From positions 186,001-250,000 of the forward strand of contig NZ_JARVSD010000016.1 in NCBI RefSeq assembly GCF_030209445.1: a stretch of DNA of 64,000 nucleotides, written 5' to 3'. The position numbers were made by a program, and so were the translations under genes. The stretch is from Promicromonospora sp. MEB111 (lineage in GTDB: Bacteria > Actinomycetota > Actinomycetes > Actinomycetales > Cellulomonadaceae). The notes beneath the pieces were generated by a model. That model was not told the DNA's origin, did not search any database, and saw only the letters and a list, made by a program, of their open reading frames with translations. This document shows positions 59,541-64,000 of this stretch, piece after piece. Position 1 is the stretch's first letter. Each line of letters opens with the position of its first letter.

Positions 59541-60751
59541 CATCCCGCCACCTACCCCGCCCGGCGATCTCGCTGGTCGCCCTCGTCGTCGTGGTCGCCC
59601 TCGCGCTGCTCGGCCCGGTGCTGACGGCGCACGCCGCCGCCCGCGTCGCGGTGTCGGGGCAGCCCGACCCGGGCACGGCCTCGACGGTGCGTGTCTCGGG
59701 CAGCGGCTTCCAGTCGGTGCCCAAGGCGTTCGGCGGGCTCTACGTGTTCTTCGGGTGGGTCTCTGACCCGTCGGGCGGGTCGTGGGCGCCGAGCCGCGGC
59801 GGCGTGTCCGGCGACACCTACCGCTACGTGCCCGACGCCGAGACCGCGCAGAACGCGGGCTACCAGCGGTTCGTCGCCTTCCCGGGGTCGAGCACGGAGG
59901 CGGAGGCGAACGGCGGCACCATCGCCGCGGACGGCACCTGGTCCACCGACCTCGTGATCCCCGGCGCCCGCTTCAAGGCGGCCGACGGCAGCACCGTGGA
60001 CTGCACGGCCGTGCGGTGCGGCATCATCACGATCGGCGCGCACGGGGTGCGCAACGCGAACAACGAGACGTTCACGCCCGTGACGTTCGCCGGCTCGGGC
60101 GGCGGCGCAGGGTCGGGTACGGCGGACGGCGGCTCCGACGCGGACGACGGCGCGGCCGGGTCGGGCACGGGCGGCGCCGGCGGGACCGGGTCCGACGGCG
60201 TGAACGACACCGGTTCCGGCGACGACGACACGGAGCCGGACGCCACGAGCCGCCCGGCCAAGGCCAGCCTCGGCGTGGACCAGGCCACGGCCGTCGTGGG
60301 GCGCGTGCTGAGCTTCGGCGCACAGGGGCTGGAGCCCGGCGAGCAGGTGAGCGTCACGCTCGACGACGGCGTGGTCGCCGTCGGGCCGCTGGTCGCGGGC
60401 AACCACGGCGAGGTCGCGGGCCTCCTGGAGCTGCCCTCGGACCTGCGCACGGGCACGCACGTGCTGCGGCTGTCCGGCGCCTCCTCCGGCACGGCGATCG
60501 AGACCGAGGTGACGGTCACCCGCGACCCGGCCGAGGTGTCGGCCGCGGAGGCAGCCGCCGAGGCCGCGGGAACGGGAGCCGCAGGGGTCGGCGGCAACAC
60601 GGGGGCGAACGCCGACGGCACCTGGCGCCCCGAGGAGATCGCGGTGGGGATCGCGGCCCTGATGCTGCTCGTCGTCGTGCTCTCGTCGCTGGTCACGGCG
60701 CTGAAGCGCCGCGCGGACCGTCGCCGGGCGGACCAGGAGGCCCGCGCATGA
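59537..60751 (+). CDS. Anchored surface protein of the heme locus
   Basis: This 404-residue protein has an N-terminal signal (ISLVALVVVVALALLGPVLTAHAA). A domain begins VRVSGSGFQSVPKAFGGLYVFFGWVSDPSGGSW (here in parts) and ends ITIGAHGVRNANNETFTPVTFAG; the same domain recurs in the HtaA protein downstream. A Gly/Asp/Thr-rich linker, a second Ig-like domain (VDQATAVVGRVLSFGAQGLEPGEQVSVTL pattern) and a C-terminal membrane span with basic tail (LKRRADRRRADQEARA) follow. It is membrane-anchored and exposed. A heme-relay role is inferred from position. Confidence 0.85.
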   Translation: MTSRHLPRPAISLVALVVVVALALLGPVLTAHAAARVAVSGQPDPGTASTVRVSGSGFQSVPKAFGGLYVFFGWVSDPSGGSWAPSRGGVSGDTYRYVPDAETAQNAGYQRFVAFPGSSTEAEANGGTIAADGTWSTDLVIPGARFKAADGSTVDCTAVRCGIITIGAHGVRNANNETFTPVTFAGSGGGAGSGTADGGSDADDGAAGSGTGGAGGTGSDGVNDTGSGDDDTEPDATSRPAKASLGVDQATAVVGRVLSFGAQGLEPGEQVSVTLDDGVVAVGPLVAGNHGEVAGLLELPSDLRTGTHVLRLSGASSGTAIETEVTVTRDPAEVSAAEAAAEAAGTGAAGVGGNTGANADGTWRPEEIAVGIAALMLLVVVLSSLVTALKRRADRRRADQEARA

Positions 60752-62127
60752 GCCGCACTCCTCGCCGTCGGCGCAGCGCCACGACGGCCGCCGCCCTCGT
60801 GCTCACGCTGCTCCTGTCCGCGGCGACCACGGCGTCGGCCACGGCGTCCGACGACCAGGGCCCCCTCCTGCTCACGGTCACCGTGCCCGGGGACGAGCAG
60901 GCCCCGCCCGGCGAGGCCGAGGACGGCAGGCTCACCGACGCCGAGCTGCGCTGGGCCGTGAGCGTGCAGGCCGGCTCGGAGAGCCACCTCGCGGGGCAGT
61001 GCAACTTTCTGGTCGCGGGCCGCCCCGGTGCCGACGGCGACACGCGCGGCGGGCGCATCTGGACCGACGCCGACCGCACCCTCTACCACGGCACCGCCGG
61101 CGACGTTCGCGTGGTGCGCACCGTCGGCCGGGGCGCGGACGCCACGCAGCGCACCGCCACGTTCGGCACACGCTGCACGGCGCCCGACGGCCGCCCGGTG
61201 TCGTACGCCGCGGGCCGCACCACGGGCGCCGAGGTCGTGCTGACGGGCGGCACCGGCACGCGCGAGGCCGACGGCTCGGTGCGCATCCGCTGGAAGGGCA
61301 GCTTCACCGTGGTGTTCTACGGCGGCCTGGTCTACTGGTGGGTCACCGACCCGGAGGTGCGCCTGGACGCCGCCGGGAACGGCGCGCTGACCGGCACGCT
61401 CGGCGGCTACGGCACCGACCAGCAGGACATGACCCGCTGGGAGCCGCTGCCGTCGACCCGGGCACAGCTCGTCACCTTCACCGGACGCCGCCTCGACCCG
61501 GCCTCCCGCGGCGGGCACCTGGTGCCCGACTACTGCGGCGTGCGCACGAGCACCGGCGACCGCGTACCGCAGCTCCGCGAGGACCCGGCCGGGAGCTGCT
61601 GGGGCTCGTTCCCGCAGGCGTTCGTGAACTTCCACCAGCTCGTGGGCGAGCCCGAGTTCTGGTACTCCACCGGCACCCGGGACGAGATCAAGACGCCCGC
61701 GAACGTGAGCGTCAGCTTCGACGCCGCCGAGTCCGTCGGCAGCGCCGGCCCCGGCGACGGCGGCACGGGCGGCGGAGGCGACGGGGGCAACGGCACAGCC
61801 GCACCGCCGGCCGCCGTCCCGCCCGCAACCACCGGCCCCGAGGGCAGCGGCGGCGGTTCTCGCGCCGGCACGGGCGGCGGTGCCACCCGCGGCGGCACGG
61901 GCACCACGCCCGACGCCGACGCGGGCGCCGCCTCGTTCCTCCCCGTCGCCGCCGCGACCCTCGACGCCGCCGGCGCCGCCCTGATCCCCGACGGCCTGAT
62001 CCCGGGCGGCACCACCGGCCGCCGGCTCGCCGTCCTGACCGCCGTGCTGCTGGTCGCCGCGTCCGTGGCGATCCTCGGCCTCCGGCAGGGCTGGCTCGTG
62101 CTGCCCTTCCGGCGGCGCGACCCCTGA
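60748..62127 (+). CDS. Anchored surface protein, HtaA-related
   Basis: This 459-residue protein has a signal (TTAAALVLTLLLSAATTASA), a large extracellular domain starting LTDAELRWAVSVQAGSESHLAGQCNFLVAG and ending SCWGSFPQAFVNFHQLVGEPEFWYSTG, a Gly-rich linker and a C-terminal membrane span (LAVLTAVLLVAASVAILGL) with basic tail. The domain occurs in heme-locus surface proteins of other actinobacteria and looks HtaA-related, but I cannot assign heme ligands. It overlaps the previous gene by four bases. Confidence 0.82.
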   Translation: MSRTPRRRRSATTAAALVLTLLLSAATTASATASDDQGPLLLTVTVPGDEQAPPGEAEDGRLTDAELRWAVSVQAGSESHLAGQCNFLVAGRPGADGDTRGGRIWTDADRTLYHGTAGDVRVVRTVGRGADATQRTATFGTRCTAPDGRPVSYAAGRTTGAEVVLTGGTGTREADGSVRIRWKGSFTVVFYGGLVYWWVTDPEVRLDAAGNGALTGTLGGYGTDQQDMTRWEPLPSTRAQLVTFTGRRLDPASRGGHLVPDYCGVRTSTGDRVPQLREDPAGSCWGSFPQAFVNFHQLVGEPEFWYSTGTRDEIKTPANVSVSFDAAESVGSAGPGDGGTGGGGDGGNGTAAPPAAVPPATTGPEGSGGGSRAGTGGGATRGGTGTTPDADAGAASFLPVAAATLDAAGAALIPDGLIPGGTTGRRLAVLTAVLLVAASVAILGLRQGWLVLPFRRRDP

Positions 62128-62170
62128 GACCCCCAGTCCGCAGTCCATCCCCAGAGAGAGGCACGAACTC

Positions 62171-63883
62171 ATGACACGCAGCAGACCGGCGGGCCGTACG
62201 CGGCACCGCGGGCACGCTCTGATCGCCACCGGACTGGCCGCGACGCTCGGCACGGCGCTCGCCGCCGCACCGCTCGTCGCACTGACCGCGACCGCGGCGG
62301 AGCCGAGCGAGGTCACCGCCGACAGCGGTGACCTGGCCTGGGGCTTCCGTGAGAGCTTCCGCAACTACGTGGGGCGCCAGACGGCGGCCCTGCCGCCCAT
62401 CGGGGCGGTCCCGGTCGGCGAGCGCATCACGCTCGTCGCACCCGGCGAGTTCGACGAGAACGGCACGCCCGCCGCCAACCTCGACACCACCCCGCCGAAC
62501 GAGACCCTGCCCTACCTGCTGCCCGTCACGGGCGGGACGGTCACCGACGCGGACAACCTGACGATCGCCAGCGCCGGCGGCGCCGTCTTCCACTTCCCGT
62601 CGCACGCCTTCACGGTGACGGTCAAGGACGTAGCCGTGGTGGTCGACGGCGGCGTGGGCACCCTCGTGGGCGACCTCGCCGTCGAGATCCCGGAGAACAA
62701 CCTGGGCTACGAGCCCGGCACCTACGGCGGCGACGACGTGGTGCTCGGCGAGGTGGCGACCACCACGGTGGACGTCGCGGCCGACGCCGTGACCGTCTCC
62801 GGGACCGGTGTGACCCTGACGGCTGAGGGCGCCGCGGCGCTCCAGGGCTTCCTCGCCGAGGGCGCCGCGCTCGACGGCTTCACCGTGAGCGCGCAGACCA
62901 GCGCGCCCACGGAGGAGCCCGAGGAGTGGAACCCGACCGTGACGCTGTCGAAGGCGTCGGGGCTGGACCCCGACGGCGAGACCGTCACGGCCACCGGTTC
63001 GGGCTTCGACCCGGCGGCCAACGTGAACACGTCGGGCCGCCCGCCGGTCGCCGCGGGCGCGCCCACGGGCGTGTACGTGGTGTTCGGATCCTTCGGCGAC
63101 CCCTGGCGGCCGTCGGAGGGCGCCGGCTCGGGCGCCCGGACCGTGCTCGCCCAGAGGTGGGCGCTGCCGGAACCGTCGTACTCGCAGGTGAAGGCGGACT
63201 TCCCGAACGTGGCCGAGCAGCTCGTGCTGCTCAACCCGGACGGCACGTTCACGGCCGAGCTCGCGGCGGCGCCGTCGGACACCGCTACCGGCACCTACGG
63301 CGTCTACACCTACGCCGCGGGCGGGGCGGCGGCCAACGCCGCCCAGGAGCTGGGCATCCCGGTGACGTTCGCGACGCCGGGCGGCGAGGGCGAGGGCGAC
63401 ATCGACCTGGAGGTCACCGTGCCCGAGGGCGAGGACCCGGGCGAGCCCGGCGCGTTCACCTGGACCGTCGTGGGCGGCGCCGGGGCCGTGAGCCTCGGCA
63501 CCGCCGAGGCCGGGGCGGGCGCCCTGACCGCCACGGGCGACCTCAAGCGGGTCACGGTCAGCGACACCCGCGCGGGCGGTCCCGCGTGGAGCATCAACGG
63601 CACGGCCACCGACTTCTTCGCCACCGGTGGTTCGGCGTCCTTCCCGGGCAGCAGCCTGGGCTGGTCGCCGTCGGTCTCGGAGAACACCGGAGGCGCCGTC
63701 GCCGGCGCACTGGTGCGGCCCGGCGCGGGTTCCGGCCTGACCGCGAGCGCCACCCTGGTGTCCGCACCGGCGGGGCACGCGGCCGGTTCGGTGACGGCGG
63801 ACGCCGCGCTCGACCTGCGCATCCCGCTGGAGACCCCGGCCGGCGACTACGCGAGCGTGCTCACGCTCACCGCGGTGGGCTGA
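62171..63883 (+). CDS. htaA: HtaA domain heme-binding surface protein
   Basis: After a signal peptide (ALIATGLAATLGTALAAAPLVALTATAA), residues 54-67 read DLAWGFRESFRNYV, the HtaA domain start. The domain runs to about residue 225 and includes VFHFPSHAFTVTVKD, where a His could be a heme ligand with the Tyr of RNYV. The GSGF/VYVVFG domain of the first surface protein follows (residues about 255-400), then a further Ig-like domain. No membrane anchor is seen, so it is secreted or cell-wall attached. HtaA binds heme and passes it to HmuT. A good ribosome binding site (AGAGAGG) precedes ATG 62171. Confidence 0.88.
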   Translation: MTRSRPAGRTRHRGHALIATGLAATLGTALAAAPLVALTATAAEPSEVTADSGDLAWGFRESFRNYVGRQTAALPPIGAVPVGERITLVAPGEFDENGTPAANLDTTPPNETLPYLLPVTGGTVTDADNLTIASAGGAVFHFPSHAFTVTVKDVAVVVDGGVGTLVGDLAVEIPENNLGYEPGTYGGDDVVLGEVATTTVDVAADAVTVSGTGVTLTAEGAAALQGFLAEGAALDGFTVSAQTSAPTEEPEEWNPTVTLSKASGLDPDGETVTATGSGFDPAANVNTSGRPPVAAGAPTGVYVVFGSFGDPWRPSEGAGSGARTVLAQRWALPEPSYSQVKADFPNVAEQLVLLNPDGTFTAELAAAPSDTATGTYGVYTYAAGGAAANAAQELGIPVTFATPGGEGEGDIDLEVTVPEGEDPGEPGAFTWTVVGGAGAVSLGTAEAGAGALTATGDLKRVTVSDTRAGGPAWSINGTATDFFATGGSASFPGSSLGWSPSVSENTGGAVAGALVRPGAGSGLTASATLVSAPAGHAAGSVTADAALDLRIPLETPAGDYASVLTLTAVG

Positions 63884-63890
63884 CGGTCCC

Positions 63891-64000
63891 GTGTTCTCCC
63901 TGCCTCATCGTGCAAGCCCGCTGCCGCGACGTGCCTCCGGGCACGCCGCGGCTGCGGTGCAGGCCACCTACCGCCCCACGCTCGTGCTCACCGCACTGCT
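63891..64000 (+). CDS. Start of another gene, cut by the window edge
   Basis: GTG 63891 begins a frame open to the edge (36 codons). The translation (VFSLPHRASPLPRRASGHAAAAV, read in parts) leads into RPTLVLTAL, the start of a hydrophobic stretch that could be a signal or anchor. It follows the HtaA stop by eight bases and could be another heme-locus surface protein or a sortase. The start codon is uncertain, as the ribosome binding site is weak. Confidence 0.45.
   Translation, partial: MFSLPHRASPLPRRASGHAAAAVQATYRPTLVLTAL

Overview
The window is about 73% GC, with dense genes, frequent 1-8 bp gene overlaps, GTG and TTG starts and GGAGG-type ribosome binding sites. This points to an actinobacterium. 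An actinobacterial-type QcrB paralogue, a DUF222/HNH endonuclease, an ECF41-like sigma factor, a DtxR/IdeR-type iron box and HtaA/HmuTUV heme uptake fit Micrococcales. Promicromonosporaceae (Promicromonospora, Isoptericola, Cellulosimicrobium relatives) is a guess from gene content, not proven. No rRNA, tRNA, CRISPR array, prophage, insertion sequence or replication origin was seen. It reads as an accessory, soil-type chromosomal region.

Layout. 1-3120: start of an exported RHS/YD-repeat protein that runs off the left edge. 3.4-15 kb: a series of small regulator/enzyme pairs, mostly divergent: TetR-SDR, ArsR-OsmC-ACT, TetR-SDR-SnoaL, HxlR-NmrA, zinc alcohol dehydrogenase, two TetR genes, and a VOC protein. 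14.5-17.4 kb: a gluconate module (GntR, gluconokinase, GntP permease). 17.5-20.1 kb: a secreted GH63-like glycosidase. 20.5-24.9 kb: PucR-like regulator, HSL-type esterase and a NarL-type two-component system. 25-30.3 kb: a membrane glycosyltransferase, then LacI regulator and GH42 beta-galactosidase with two palindromic operators. 30.3-37.1 kb: MarR, pyrimidine-dimer glycosylase, MMPL transporter, a zinc-ribbon TetR protein, GNAT and DUF222/HNH. 37.1-38.6 kb: a flavin reductase/molybdopterin oxidoreductase pair.

38.7-45.7 kb holds an eight-cistron minus-strand operon: a 40-codon ORF, IclR regulator, pobA, pcaH, pcaG, pcaB, pcaD, pcaC. Together these convert 4-hydroxybenzoate through protocatechuate to beta-ketoadipate. 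A GTTCGG-TAT-CCGAAC palindrome lies upstream. The last steps (pcaIJ, pcaF) are not in the window. 46-51.7 kb: a secreted NPP1-like protein, a shortened ECF41-like sigma factor, two alpha/beta hydrolases, an XRE regulator and an SDR. 51.8-55.9 kb: a type II NADH dehydrogenase overlapping a QcrB paralogue, a 60-residue membrane protein and an aminoglycoside-phosphotransferase-fold protein. 56.2-64 kb: a heme uptake operon (hmuT-hmuU-hmuV, two anchored surface proteins, an HtaA protein and the start of another gene) behind a DtxR/IdeR-like box.

Three patterns stand out. First, the QcrB paralogue lacks both histidines expected to bind one of its two hemes. Second, in-frame 15- or 18-bp tandem repeats occur inside at least seven unrelated genes, with 7-, 12-, 13-, 24- and 33-bp tandem repeats between genes, so the genome appears to generate minisatellites readily. 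Third, three intergenic stem-loops with 23-31 bp arms occur, one of them in a divergent promoter region where a terminator makes no sense.
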